Positions 12,351 to 23,086 of a stretch of 64,000 nt of DNA are shown here, piece after piece. The notes under the pieces were generated by a model, which did not search any database, was not told the origin of the DNA, and saw only the letters and a list, made by a program, of their open reading frames with translations. Source of the stretch: Cheiracanthium punctorium. Lineage: Eukaryota > Arthropoda > Arachnida > Araneae > Cheiracanthiidae. Positions within the stretch are counted from its first letter, which is position 1. The number at the start of each line of letters is the position of its first letter. The position numbers and the translations under genes were made by a program. The DNA is taken from NCBI GenBank assembly GCA_038373885.1, contig JAWZYV010016594.1, positions 1 to 64,000 of the forward strand. The letters run 5' to 3'.

Positions 12351-13054
12351 GTGGTATTCATATTTTTGTTTTATTTGTTTATTTATTCTTTAAATGTTCT
12401 TAATTACTAGTTCAAAGTCTGCATACTTTTGATCTCTGCGGTCTAATTTTTTCAAAGCTTGTATCGCATAATTTCATAATTGTCAATAACTTTTTTTTTT
12501 TTTTTTTTTGAGATGTTTACTTTTTAGTTTAGTTTATTTTTTTCTTATTTTCCAAATTGATTTATATGTTTTTTTTTTTAGTTTTTTTTCCCTAAAGTGA
12601 TGTTACTTTGGGGCAGTTAGTGACTATGTATTAAATTTTATAAATTTCATGTAAATTGAGAAAGTTATTAGGGCTGTTCTTAAAAGAAAAAAAAAGTATA
12701 ACTTTTGGTAAAGTTACATCAATGAGCAAAACAATAAATATTTATACAGTAAAATTCAATGTGGTATTCTTTATTAAAGCATTTGACCCAGGCAACTCTT
12801 TAGTATATCATTTTATGTTATGCTATATTCTGTCATTTATTTAATCTCTGTAAATTTTTTATGTCAAGTTGCATATTTGACACCAAGTTAATAAATTGCT
12901 TGCAAAATCAAGTCTTATTTGCAACATTTTATGAAGTAACAATGAAATAAAGTATAAAAATCAATTTTTAGTCCCTTCAGATTAATTTTTTTACTCTGCA
13001 CCCTCACTACCTCTTAAAAATATGTTGTAAGTAAAACCTTGAAACTCCTGTAAC

Positions 13055-13056
<2 letters not shown>

Positions 13057-13095
<39 letters not shown>
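13057..13095. repeat. ATT trinucleotide microsatellite
   Basis: Thirteen consecutive ATT/TTA units, uninterrupted. Confidence 0.95.
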
Positions 13096-13099
<4 letters not shown>

Positions 13100-13696
13100 T
13101 GTCACTGCTGTTGTTGTTTAAAATGTAAACTGTAAAATGCTACTTTCAGAGATGAGATTTAAGAATTTAGTTTAATATTCAGACCTTTTTCAATGTTTAT
13201 AAAGAATTCAGTTTTTTCATTTTTTTCAAAAATTTTCTGATTTTTCAGTAAGGCAAAATTGTATATAAGTAAGATAGATTTAGTATCAATAAAAATTAAA
13301 ATATTTATTGCTCTTGAAATTCATAAGTATAATTGCTCAAAAGTTGTTTGGACATTCTTTCAGACTTTTTTTCCTTTTTTGTTAATCTCATATCTGTACT
13401 TTGGTACAAACCAAATCGAAAACTAGCCTACCAGTTTTGACACCATATTACATGTACCACCATTAGTGGTAAAAACAGATGAAATATATTATTTTTTAAT
13501 TTTACTAATACAATATGTAAATGTAAACTTTACTTCCTTAGTAAATTCAGATTTTTTAAGCCTGCAGTATTAACAAAGTGCAATAACCTTGTCAGTGTTC
13601 ACATGTTGTCATATGTATATTTGAATATTACTCAAAAATATCTTTAGTCTAGTTTTTAACAGACTTCAAGAAGATCTAGGTTATTAATTGGGGTCA

Positions 13697-13853
13697 GTAC
13701 TCAGAGGTGTAGCAAGAATTTTCAGTGCCCGAGAACAAATTTGCATCACTTCCTGTTTACCAAAATGCGCTGGAAAAAGTTTTATATACAAATTGGCGCC
13801 TTTTGGATCCTATGCCCTGGGACAAATGTCCCCCTCTAGCTACACTTCTGAGC
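13697..13853. repeat. 157-bp MITE with CTCAGARGTGTAGC ends
   Basis: The left end CTCAGAGGTGTAGCAAG and right end CTAGCTACACTTCTGAG are inverted repeats with one difference in the first 14 bp. The interior is about 120 bp and has no coding capacity. No clear target duplication is visible. Confidence 0.7.
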
Positions 13854-14280
13854 ATTGAATCCTTGTAATTTACCAGACTGGATATGAAAAGTATTTTCAA
13901 ACTTCCGTTTAATTATTTATTTCTTTTGTTTATATAGATGCGATCTTTGCTAAGAATGTTGTTATTTGATGATATTTTACTTGCTGTGCATGAAAAGTTT
14001 TTATTGCAAAGTTATCATTTTATTTTTTACTCAATTTTTGATGTACCTAAAATATATTACAAGTCCTGAATATTTTCTATTTTTTAATTGATTGTAATAA
14101 TTTGCAAATTTAACTCACCAATAGTAAGTTATGTGTTTAATATTTATTTTGTCACTATTAGTTTGATGTCTGTTATTACGCACAGGTTACTGTGATTCAG
14201 GGATAATTTTATTCCAAATTGCTTTGATATGGGATTTTCGCTTCAATACTGTCCCCAATTATTCTTTTTTGTGTTACCTC

Positions 14281-14322
14281 AGAGGATTTACCTCACAAAA
14301 TAAAATTTTGTGAAGTAAATCC
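14281..14322. repeat. 42-bp hairpin-forming inverted repeat
   Basis: Arms AGGATTTACCTCACAAAAT and ATTTTGTGAAGTAAATCCT pair with one mismatch around a four-base centre. Confidence 0.85.
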
Positions 14323-15272
14323 TACAATGTGTTCCTTACTTTTAATAAAGTATTTTGTGCTCTCAATCACTTTGCATATCAGTATATTCTAATATTAATA
14401 GAACATAGAGAACAGATTATTTTATAAAACAGTACAAGCATTTCTTATCTGTAAAATTAAAGTTATTTTTCTTTTAATTTTTGCAGGTAAAAAAATATTT
14501 TTTTTTTTTTTTGAGCTGCTATATTTAGGTTTTATTGCAGTTTTTTTTCCATTTGCTTTTATGTTCAGTGGCAAAATTAAAATGTAAAAGGCAGCTTAAA
14601 TTCTACATCTTTATTTTATTCATTTATTCATAATTTGTACAATTTTAACAGTAGGAACCTGCTCCTGTTTCCCTTCCCTCTCTTACTCAGAAGGTTACAG
14701 TATATGTAAATGTTACTTGAAAGTATTTATTATTACCATACATAAATATGGTAATATGAAAAATGGTAATAAGAAAGTATTTATTATTACCATTTTTCGG
14801 TATGCTTTTGTGCTGTTCCAAAATTGTATTTAACCTGCTCCTAAAGGTGTTCCAAAATGTATGTAGATTTGCAGACTTTTTATTATAAAGTTATCCTCCG
14901 ATTTTAGTGAAACTATAAACAAAATGTTTTCTGAATCAAATGAAAAGATCTGCTGACTTATTCCTCTGTAAATTCATCACCTAGTTGAAAGTGTTAAGCT
15001 GTGCTTTAGTTGGAGATTTAAATTTGACACTAATCCATGTACACACAAAACTAATTTTAACTAATTTTATTTTGTATGTATTTAACATAGATCTAGTTTA
15101 TGCTCTAGTATATTCTAGCTGCCAACTCTTTCTGATTTTGAGCCTTTCTTCAGTCTTATTCAAATTATGGGGAGGGGGGAGGGTACCCTTTTTTTATTAG
15201 GATAGAATAGCAGTTATGTTTTAACTTTTAATTCTGTAATTACTTGTTGAAATCATAATTTTTATCTTCCAG

Positions 15273-15325
15273 ATGCTGTTATAAGAATCCCTGAATGTGA
15301 AATAGTATTGAAGTACTCATATTGA
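15273..15325 (+). CDS. Candidate terminal coding exon in the 12.45-kb element
   Basis: It follows a strong acceptor (TTTTTATCTTCCAG). With one base carried from the exon ending at 12350, it reads AVIRIPECEIVLKYSY and then TGA. Downstream are AATACA/AATAAT-like signals and GT-rich sequence, plausible for a polyadenylation site. Joined with 8192-8280, 11485-11572 and 12269-12350 it would give a 103-residue protein of unknown kind. The model rests on open frames and splice motifs alone. Confidence 0.3.
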
Positions 15326-17855
15326 ATCCAGTGATTGTATTTTATATAAATGTAACAATGTAATACAATTAAACCAAATTTGTAATAATTTGTTGTGTGT
15401 TCACTGCCATTGCTTTTATAATTCATTCAAACCTGCATGAGTCTCAATAAGAGATATCTTCCACTTTTTTCAATTCGTAGGCTATTTTTTACTTCTGCAG
15501 TTCTGTAATAGTTTAAATTTTTTTTTAAATTTAGAACGCATCGTAAACTAAAATTTGCTAGGCTGAAGACTACTCTGGACTTGGAAGTTCCATTACTCAT
15601 GTTTTTATTAAGACTTTGCTTATATATTTTTATTAACTGTTTTTTCTTTCTTTTTTTTGGCCCTCGTATTAATTGAACTTTGTTCTAACATACTAATGAG
15701 TTTTTCTGGCTTTACTTTTATTTATTGTTCTAAATCTGTTTTCAATAGTATAATAATTCTTGCATAAAATCTATATTAAAAGAATTTTTTTTTTCAATTT
15801 GAAGTTTTTAAAAGATTAAGTAATTTGTAGCTATTTTGCTGTAAAAGTGAAATTGAAATAAATAAAATCACACTTAAAAATAAATAAAGAAATGAATGTG
15901 TATATATATTAAAAAATTAAGAAATGGCTTTTATTTTGATGTATAAATTATGTTCAGAAGAGGAATTTGGTTTTTTAAGAGGTGAAAAAAATAATCTTTT
16001 TCTTTGAATCACCACCCTCCCCCCTCACCCAGACATTATCTATGGCGGTTAATATGGTTCACCCTCATGCTCTAAACTTCAATTATTTCTTTGCGTTATG
16101 GCAAGTCTACAAGAGGGGTGTCTTCTTGGGGGGGCTGACTTGGGTGGTGAACTTTTTAAGGATTCTAACCTGTATTCTTGCTCATGCCTCTAAACCTTAA
16201 ATAATGGTTTTTGGACAAGACAAAAATGTTGGGTGTATTCAACAAAATGGGCATTGTTGGGGAATTATGAAATAATTGGTTTTGATTTATATTATTTATG
16301 TATTGGCCTGCACAAAAATATTTCTTTACCCCTTTTCACAAAAAAAGAAATCAATCAATATAAAGTAGTTTCCATTTTAGAAATATTTTATTCCTTTTTC
16401 TGGGGGGAGGGGAAAGAATAGAAAAATAGGTATTCTCTTAAATTTCCAAACATGATATGTACATTAACAGAGGTTATCAGCAGATATATTTATATTTTTG
16501 ATTTACCCAACAATTAGTTTATTTATTTAATTTTTTTTTTTTTTTTGGTTTTCAATTAAAGGATAGCTATTGCTCTTTTAACTTATTTTCGTGTTTCATA
16601 ATTCTTGTATTTGTTCGTATAAATGACTGAAATTTAATTTCAAATAATTTCTTTTCGATAACAATTCAATCCTGTTCATTTCTTATTTATTTAAAATTTA
16701 AAAAAAAGACTTGTTAATTGTAATAAAGTTGAAAAGAAAGTTTGAATAAATTATGCTTAAAATAAAACCTATTTAAAAATCAAAATTATTAGTATTCTTT
16801 TGATTTTATATAAATATCTTATCATGAACTATTTTTATTGTTTTGTTAATACTGTTGTAAGTGAAAGTTGTTCTGAAATGTACCATAGGTAAAAAATAAG
16901 CTTTCAGGGATTTTTTATTTCAGTAGGAGAAAAGGTAACATTGAACATATCAAATATTTCTGCACACTGTTGAGTAATGTGGATGTCCGAAACTCTTATT
17001 TCTATTCTTGTTTGATCACAGATTACCTCAAATGAAGTTATAGTACTGCAGACAAAGAAATTTCTTATAAATCTCCTGCTGATGGATTTTACATAGCTCA
17101 ATGGCTATACAGATCACCTCCAAGCATTTTGAAACTTTCACTTCTATTCCTGTTACGTTTTGACTAACCAAACAAAACATAAACTGTTAACGAATTCTGT
17201 AACTAAATAGATCTAGAGGTTATGGAGGTTTGTTTTAGTAACCATGTGGAACTCTTGGGGGTACCTTTTAGTGATGCCATCATCTGATTATTAAAATGAA
17301 ACTCTGTACTCCTTCTTAATCTGTTTAATTTCAGAATAGGCTGTTATTTTAAATACTGTATGTTTTGTGTCAACAGTCCACATTTCACTCACTGGAATGA
17401 AAGCAAGAATCTAAAAATGCATGGGGTCAGATATTACTTGTACCATTGAGCTACGTAAAATTTATTTTCCAGCTGTTATGGATCATTCTGAACATGACAA
17501 TAATCCAAGATAGCCCAGAAATAGATATCTAAGAAGTTCTGGATATGAAATAAGTATCAATTTCTGATCTTTGGATATTTTGAATATGAAATAGATAGCC
17601 ATTTTTGGGATATTCTGGATCTTTAAGATCTTCTGGAAGTTTAATTATTATAACTATGCTACATATATACAGATACCTGTATATTATAGATGTTATTTAC
17701 TCATTAGAGAGATCACACCTCAAATTTCTAATAGAGAAATCTATTTTATGTTGGACTTCTAATAGATATACCCAATATCCAGCTATGATGTATTAACGAT
17801 TGCCTATGGACAAACTTGGGGGGGGGGAGGTAAAGGCGGCAAAAATATTTACTTG
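15326..17855. other. Interior of the 12.45-kb element, no recognised content
   Basis: A+T-rich sequence with T runs and several G runs (16118-16132, 16401-16414, 17819-17829). A short stretch at 16125-16195 resembles the minus-strand body of SINE family H (AACTTTTTAAGGATTCTAAC). No exon is supported. Confidence 0.5.
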
Positions 17856-17859
17856 TACG

Positions 17860-18960
17860 ATATGAAGAATATTTTTAAGGTGCTCGATATTGCAGATACA
17901 TTTTAAATATATTTCATTTAAATTCAATAGCAGCAAAGTTTTATAATTTTTACAATATAAAGGTTAAATATCAACTTTCTACTTTTTACCAATACTAGCT
18001 TTATTCCCAGTGTAATATTGAGTAAATATTAACCAAAAAAATTAAAAATGGTATAAAGTTATGTTAAAGTAATTACTTATCCATATTGAATATATTTCCA
18101 ATGTATATCAAATACTATAAATGCATTTTAAATATATCTGAGGCAAATATTAACTTTGCTACTTTGTACGAAGTTACATTTGATACATTTGACGAAGTTA
18201 CAGTTGATCTTTGTTTTCAATTTTTTTTTAACAATATTGAGTTAACATTAAAAAATTTATCAATTGAGGACTACTTCAAAAATATTTCCAATACAACCCT
18301 ATATTAAGAATATATTTTTTTGTATGTTAAATTCAGTGGAAAAGGTATTAGTATAGTCATACTGAAAGTATAATGTTATTTTGAGAATTTATCAGACCTA
18401 AATGCTAATTTTTACCAATATTGGAATTTTATTTACCAATATTGGAAACTGTTTATTCTCAATGTGTTCACTTACTACTTTGTAATATTATTGGTTTTTG
18501 ATATCAATGTTTTCACAATATTGAGTTAATATTTAAAAGTTCATTGGTAGTGAGACTGCTTCAGAAATATTCTCAATATATAATTAATATATCAATACAC
18601 ACTTCATATGTTAATTAAAATTTTACAAATAATAATAACATTTTGAGCATATATCAGGGCTAAACTCTAGTTTTTACCAATACTGGAAGTGGTCTTTACT
18701 CTCAAAGTATTCACATATATGTAAAGTTTAATAATTAAAAGTAATTAGTACTTAATAATATTGGAAATATTTCTAATATACACTCAATATTATTGATAAA
18801 TTTCAAATACTTTAATATTCAATAGTATTAAAATTTGACTTCAAATGGGCAAAATATTAAATTTATAATATTGGATTTTATTTTCAATGAATTCACAAGA
18901 TTGGATAAATATTGATGCTATATAGAAAATATCTTTTAATGTTTGCCAAATATTTAAAAA
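17860..18960. repeat. Internal A+T-rich repeat R, inverted copies
   Basis: The reverse complement contains the landmarks of the repeats at 8620 and 10360, for example GGCAAATATTAACTTTGCTA against TAGCAAGTTAATATTTAGCC. The region seems to hold more than one diverged unit. With the left copies it gives the element long, imperfect subterminal inverted repeats. Confidence 0.65.
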
Positions 18961-18986
18961 ATAATAATAATCAATGCTGTTACCAG

Positions 18987-18994
<8 letters not shown>

Positions 18995-19032
<38 letters not shown>
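18995..19032. repeat. AT dinucleotide microsatellite
   Basis: An uninterrupted alternating AT tract of about 38 bp, near the right end of the 12.45-kb element. Confidence 0.95.
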
Positions 19033-19036
<4 letters not shown>

Positions 19037-19104
19037 TTATAAGGAATTATTTTAATTTCCCCAAAATAGTGATAGCCAGAAGCAAGGCATATGCAAGGAA
19101 TAAA

Positions 19105-19255
19105 TCCAGGGCCGTACCCAGACAAAAATTTCTGGCAGGGTCCAAACCGTGGAAAAGGCAGAATTTTTCACAAAAAGACGTTATTATTATTTTATTAACA
19201 AAAATCATTTTTTTTGGGAGGGGGGAGGGTCCGGACCCCTGGATACGGTCTCGAA
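19105..19255. repeat. G/C-run interspersed repeat, copy 2 (inverted)
   Basis: It shares the phrases GCCGTACCCAGACAAAAATT, TTTTTCACAAAAAGAC, TTATTAACAAAAATCA and a G-rich terminus with the repeat at 9952-10190 in opposite orientation or arrangement. Confidence 0.55.
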
Positions 19256-19540
19256 TAATCACCCTATAAAAAGTGGCGGTCACTCTTAAAAAGGGTCATA
19301 GCTCACTCTTGATCAGAACGCTCCACTCTTTAAGGGATGGCGTGCTGTCACCCTTTCCTTAGAGTGAGGCACTCTTTCCCGGAGTGGGTTTTTGAATTCT
19401 CACTCCTAGTCCAGAGTCAGAAATGTCACTCTTCAGAATAGTGATTTCTCACTCTATGGAGGTTGGCTGATTTTTGTCACGAAGGTAGGGTGATATATCA
19501 CTCCTCAGCACTGGTTTTTCACTCTTGATTATTAAGAGAG
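19240..19540. repeat. Right subterminal repeat array of the 12.45-kb element
   Basis: About eleven CACTCTT or CACTCCT cores lie in 300 bp, mostly in one orientation, ending in the right terminal inverted repeat AAGAGAG at 19540. It is denser than the left array. Confidence 0.75.
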
Positions 19541-19703
19541 TAACATTTAATTTACGTTGCCTAGCTTTGAAAACTTTGTCGAAAATTTCTCGAGGGTAGT
19601 GGGCGTCTTGACATTGTTTCTTTATGAAAGCAATTCGAAAACTTTGTCGAAAATTTCTCGAGGGTAGTGGGCGTCTTGACATTGTTTCTTTATGAAAGCA
19701 ATT
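19541..19703 (-). pseudogene. Penelope-like element, minus arm resumed, with a 68-bp duplication
   Basis: Continuing the arm broken at 7087, the minus strand here encodes KKQCQDAHYPREIFDKVFKA, the linker upstream of the endonuclease domain. A 68-bp unit is present twice in tandem (19570 and 19638), throwing the more distal copy out of frame. The arm meets the plus arm head to head at about 19703-19705. Confidence 0.75.
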
Positions 19704-19704
19704 C

Positions 19705-20307
19705 GACAAAGTTTTCAAAGCTAGGCAACATAAATTAAATGTTATAGACAACCGTCAAAAATATAAACCACGTTCTACTACCGCTATCCCCTTTAGCCGA
19801 GGGATAGCCAATAAACTTTCTAATATCGCCAGTAAAAAGAACTTCCGTATTCCAATTAAACCTAATAAAACAATTTTTCAGCGCATTAGATCGGAAAAAG
19901 ACCCAATCAACCCCATCGAAACCGCAGGGATCTATAAAATTAATTTTATGTCAAACGATACTAATAAAGAAAATTGCTACATCGGCGTTACAAAAAGGAA
20001 AATTAAAGAGCGAAAAAACGAACATTTTAAAGACATTAACCTCCAGAAACAAAGTACCGCTCTGGCCCGTCTTGCTTTGAAAGAGCCCATTACCATTGAT
20101 TTTGAAAATATTAAAAAAATAACCAACTTTAAAAATAGTATATATGCCTACATTCGTGAGAGCTTAGAAATAATGACGACAGATGGCAGCATCAACGATG
20201 CGCTTCATACAATCGACCAATCATGGGATGACGTCATTCATCGAACTTTCAAGAAGAAGAACGAAGAGAAGGAAGCCGCCATTAGTGAGAGATCCAGAAA
20301 CGACTGA
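19705..20307 (+). CDS. Penelope-like polyprotein, C-terminal fragment with GIY-YIG endonuclease
   Basis: This is an open frame of 200 codons from the head-to-head junction to TGA. Penelope-like elements encode a reverse transcriptase followed by a GIY-YIG nuclease that nicks DNA for target-primed insertion, and only the linker and nuclease remain here. From the junction it reads DKVFKARQHKLNVIDNRQ, a basic linker, then the nuclease core: TAGIYKINFMSND around residues 75-87 and ENCYIGVTKRKIKERKNEH about eight residues later, giving GIY, YIG and the Arg/Lys-rich helix. The rest is Lys-rich. An ATG at 19948 is internal and not a natural start. The reverse transcriptase is missing, so the fragment is 5'-truncated. 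It is intact while its inverted partner is broken. It is probably not expressed as a functional protein. Confidence 0.85.
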   Translation, partial: DKVFKARQHKLNVIDNRQKYKPRSTTAIPFSRGIANKLSNIASKKNFRIPIKPNKTIFQRIRSEKDPINPIETAGIYKINFMSNDTNKENCYIGVTKRKIKERKNEHFKDINLQKQSTALARLALKEPITIDFENIKKITNFKNSIYAYIRESLEIMTTDGSINDALHTIDQSWDDVIHRTFKKKNEEKEAAISERSRND

Positions 20308-20421
20308 AGATGGTTATGTGTGTAACCGAAATATATATCATGTACGGGGGAATAAGGTATTCCCAAATAAAAAATTTTAACTAATTAATCCGCCGTATTA
20401 AATAATGTTTTATATGTTTTT
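20308..20421 (+). mobile_element. 3' untranslated end of the plus-strand Penelope-like copy
   Basis: The inverted match with the left arm (6446 onward) ends at 20380, in GGTATTCCCAAATAAAA and a T-rich run. A further 41 bp (20381-20421), absent at the left border, separate it from the right 14-bp duplication. Confidence 0.7.
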
Positions 20422-20435
20422 ATTACGATACGTGT
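20422..20435. repeat. Right 14-bp target-site duplication of the Penelope dimer
   Basis: ATTACGATACGTGT, identical to 6432-6445. Confidence 0.8.
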
Positions 20436-21010
20436 ATTCGATACACCGAAAACAACGTTTCCGAATCTACTGCGCACTTGCTTCACATGTTTCCATACCA
20501 GTACCACACCATTACCATCAATAACGTATCGACATTTTTATTGAAATTCTTATCCGACATGACGGCGACAACGACTGGCCTCTTCGCATTTTATGGAAGG
20601 AAAAGGCGTATTTGATATGAACCCCTTATCTACCGCATTAAAAATGGCCAACAATATGAATGAGGGACTGCTTGTTTTATCTTGTTTCATAGTTAGACAA
20701 TGAATGATCAATATTTTTAATGTAATACAAAATAAAATTGAGAAGAGAATTAATAAACACTTGCTATACGTCTGATGACTTAGACTAGGTTTGACAAAAA
20801 CACTCTGTGTATAAACCCTGTTTACCAGCTGCAATATCTTCTGATTACCACCATGCACAGCACAATATTAGGTTAACATCTATACAAAATATGGTAAATT
20901 TATCAATCATCGTAAATGCAAAAAACATTGAATGTCGTTTATTATTTATTTTAGACTGGACAGTACTTTTGAAAGTTACAAAAGTAGATACCTCAGCATA
21001 TCAGGAAGCC
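20436..21010. other. Unassigned sequence
   Basis: No supported gene. Open frames of about 100 codons on either strand near 20550-21097 overlap each other and show no motif. Confidence 0.5.
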
Positions 21011-21011
21011 A

Positions 21012-21082
21012 ATCGCCACTGCAACGGCCCAAATATACTGGCCATTCTATTATGGGGGCACCCAGTTTGTGGCCTAAAAATT
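21012..21082 (-). repeat. SINE family G, 3' fragment
   Basis: CGGCCCAAATATACTGGCCA and TTATTATGGGGGCAC-like sequence match the minus-strand 3' part of the SINE at 57035-57265. The tRNA-like head is absent. Confidence 0.55.
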
Positions 21083-21086
21083 TTGG

Positions 21087-21530
21087 TTAGATTTTGAGAA
21101 AATTTCTTCAAAAAGCGTAAATTTTTCAATGCATCACGTAGTAACGACTTAAGCGAATAAAATGAAATTTAGTGACATGATATGTGGTTATTTAACTTAA
21201 ACTGTAGTAGCCGTCCAATTTTTTCTAAACTCTGATTAGATTTTGAGATTTTTGTGAAAAGGTATTCAAAATAAGTAAGTTCTTGTAACAACTTTAACAA
21301 CTGTAACATGTAATATCAACCGAATAGAATGAAATGCAATTTGTTCACTTGATAGCTGGTCCCATAACTTAAATTATACCTGTCAAACTTTTTTGGAAAT
21401 TTTCGATTAGGTTTCAGGATTTCGCAAAAGTTTTTTTAAAATCCGCAAATTTTCGTTCGCTCATCACACAATAACGACAAAGCGAATACAATGAAATTTG
21501 GTGACATGATAGGTGTATACGAGTTTTTGA
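21087..21530. repeat. Diverged tandem repeat, three units of about 150-170 bp
   Basis: Units begin TTAGATTTTGAG at 21087, TTAGATTTTGAG at 21235 and TTAGGTTTCAGG at 21406. Each contains AAYGACWWAAGCGAATA-like and ATGAAATTTRGTGACATGAT-like phrases. The middle unit is the most diverged. A member of a satellite-like or minisatellite family. Confidence 0.7.
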
Positions 21531-21650
21531 TTATCTCGGATTAAGATGTTCACACCCTCTTGGTCACACGACTCTGCGGCTGCAAAGGGGGTGTGGCCTA
21601 AATGTCAGCACCGTAGCCTGCATATTTCAGCAGTCACACAGTGTACGATA
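21531..21650. repeat. Family D MITE, right half
   Basis: It contains ATCTCGGATTAAGATG, CACACGACTCTGCGGCTGCAA and GTGGCCTAAATGTCAGCACC, then GTAGCCTG, matching the right half of family D. The left half is missing. Confidence 0.65.
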
Positions 21651-23086
21651 TTCGATAGTTACAAAATTGTATTGTTGTTTTCCCGCATTAATGCGTGTTG
21701 CTGGAAAGAGAGTTGCACAGGCATTCAATCCTTCCAGTGAAATGAGTATGTAACCCCTTTGACCTAGGCGACAAACTTGATGGCATTGTAATGGACTTCG
21801 CTAAGAGTTTGACGATTTCGGCGACCAAAAGAAAGCTCTCGAAAATAGTGGAAATCTGATTGGAAAGAAGTTATGAGAAAAATCGAGAAATATTACATCA
21901 CGGCCATTCTGACTTCACGAACCGCTTGGAAATCTCTAAAAAAGAGAGTCTCTCCCGCTGGATGTTTGTTGACAGACTCAGGATATCGGAAGCGCAGCGT
22001 TACGATGGACGTTGCTGTGATATTTAATGATTTGCTGCTGCATGTGTTATTATATTTTTATTGTATTATTTGTGAGATATTAGTGCTTCGATTCATGGAA
22101 TAAAGTATTGCATTCGTTTTTCGAGCTTATTGGGCTGCTTTAACGTATACCCACTTTATGATTTTCGTAAAAATATGTATCTTCACAAAACATTTTTATT
22201 TCATCATTATCCTAAAATTTACAGTATATATTGAGCCCCTTTTCTCACAGCTTAATTCATTTCGAAAGAAAATCATTTTATCACGTCACGATAACCACAA
22301 CATTTCAAAATTTGTAATGTTTTCATTATAAAAGGTGTTCAGAACTAGATAAATATGCATTTCAATATTACTTGATCATATATTCTATTTACGTTAGCTC
22401 ATTTTCTGTTGCGAATGTGGGCAAATATATGAAACTCAATTCAGAATTACACGTCAAAATCCTATTCTCAACAATTCTGTTGATCTATAGAACTTTAGGT
22501 TAAAAGCGGAATATATTCCTGGATTCATATCATATGTGTCACAGCTATTATTAACAGACAATGATTTCTGTAATATCAGAAATTAGATTATTCGTGATAT
22601 CGTGAATGGAATTAGCAAATTGGTTCTCAGCCTTAATGATATTTTCTAGAGTGCTTTGATCTAAATAAGTTGAAAATTCATCTCAAAATGCTGTCCAAAA
22701 TTTGCAATACGTGTTATAATGTGTGAAATTTGACTGTCACACGAACGTTAGCAATCATCAAATAATTACTGCCGTTTAAAATTAAAACTAATTTTTATAA
22801 AATTGTCAATTTTATAAAAATTAGTTTTATAAAATTGACACGTTCAGCTGAATATAAACAGGATATAGTTTTCGAAAAAAATACAAGTATTTGACTTATT
22901 TAATCATTTATTGAACACTCCTTAAAAGAGAGAGAGAGATAGAGATAAATTAGTTGAACAAGATACTTTCTCTATTTGTCACATTAGCAACAATTAGCAC
23001 GAGAGGAATACAGAGAATGCATAAAAATTCAAAGGATTTAGTCTAAATATTCCGAAGTTAATCCTAGAAGCTCATGTTTTCAAGCA
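21651..23086. other. Unassigned, with a palindrome
   Basis: No supported gene. The 76-codon frame at 21873-22103 ends in a hydrophobic stretch but has no recognisable domain. A GA-rich microsatellite is present at about 22927-22947. Confidence 0.5.
22784..22828. repeat. 45-bp perfect palindrome
   Basis: Two 22-base arms, beginning AAAACTAATTTTTATAAAA, are exact reverse complements around a single T at 22806. Such a sequence could extrude a cruciform or fold in RNA. Confidence 0.95.

Larger units (their letters stand above)
7088..19540. mobile_element. 12,453-bp terminal-inverted-repeat element of unassigned superfamily
   Basis: The borders are given by the Penelope copy it interrupts: joining the flanks restores the sequence seen in the uninterrupted arm. 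The left end begins CTCTCTTAA, then AAT, then AGAGTGA within 22 bp. The right end, reverse-complemented, has the same 22 bp with three differences. The first ~240 bp and last ~300 bp carry many copies of CACTCTT or its complement in both orientations, like the transposase-binding arrays of several cut-and-paste families. Inside are large direct and inverted A+T-rich repeats, microsatellites, smaller repeats and a possible small spliced gene. No transposase is recognisable, so this copy is probably non-autonomous, or its transposase is split by introns or of unfamiliar type. TA duplications are known for Tc1/mariner/pogo elements, but those are normally far shorter, so the class is open. Confidence 0.8.

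Noticed and set aside
13697..13853. 157-bp MITE as part of families A-D
   Set aside because: Its ends (CTCAGARGTGTAGC) do not match any of those families.
19449..19751. 100-codon minus-strand frame as a new gene
   Set aside because: It runs across the Penelope tandem duplication into the end of the 12.45-kb element, so it is a chance fusion.
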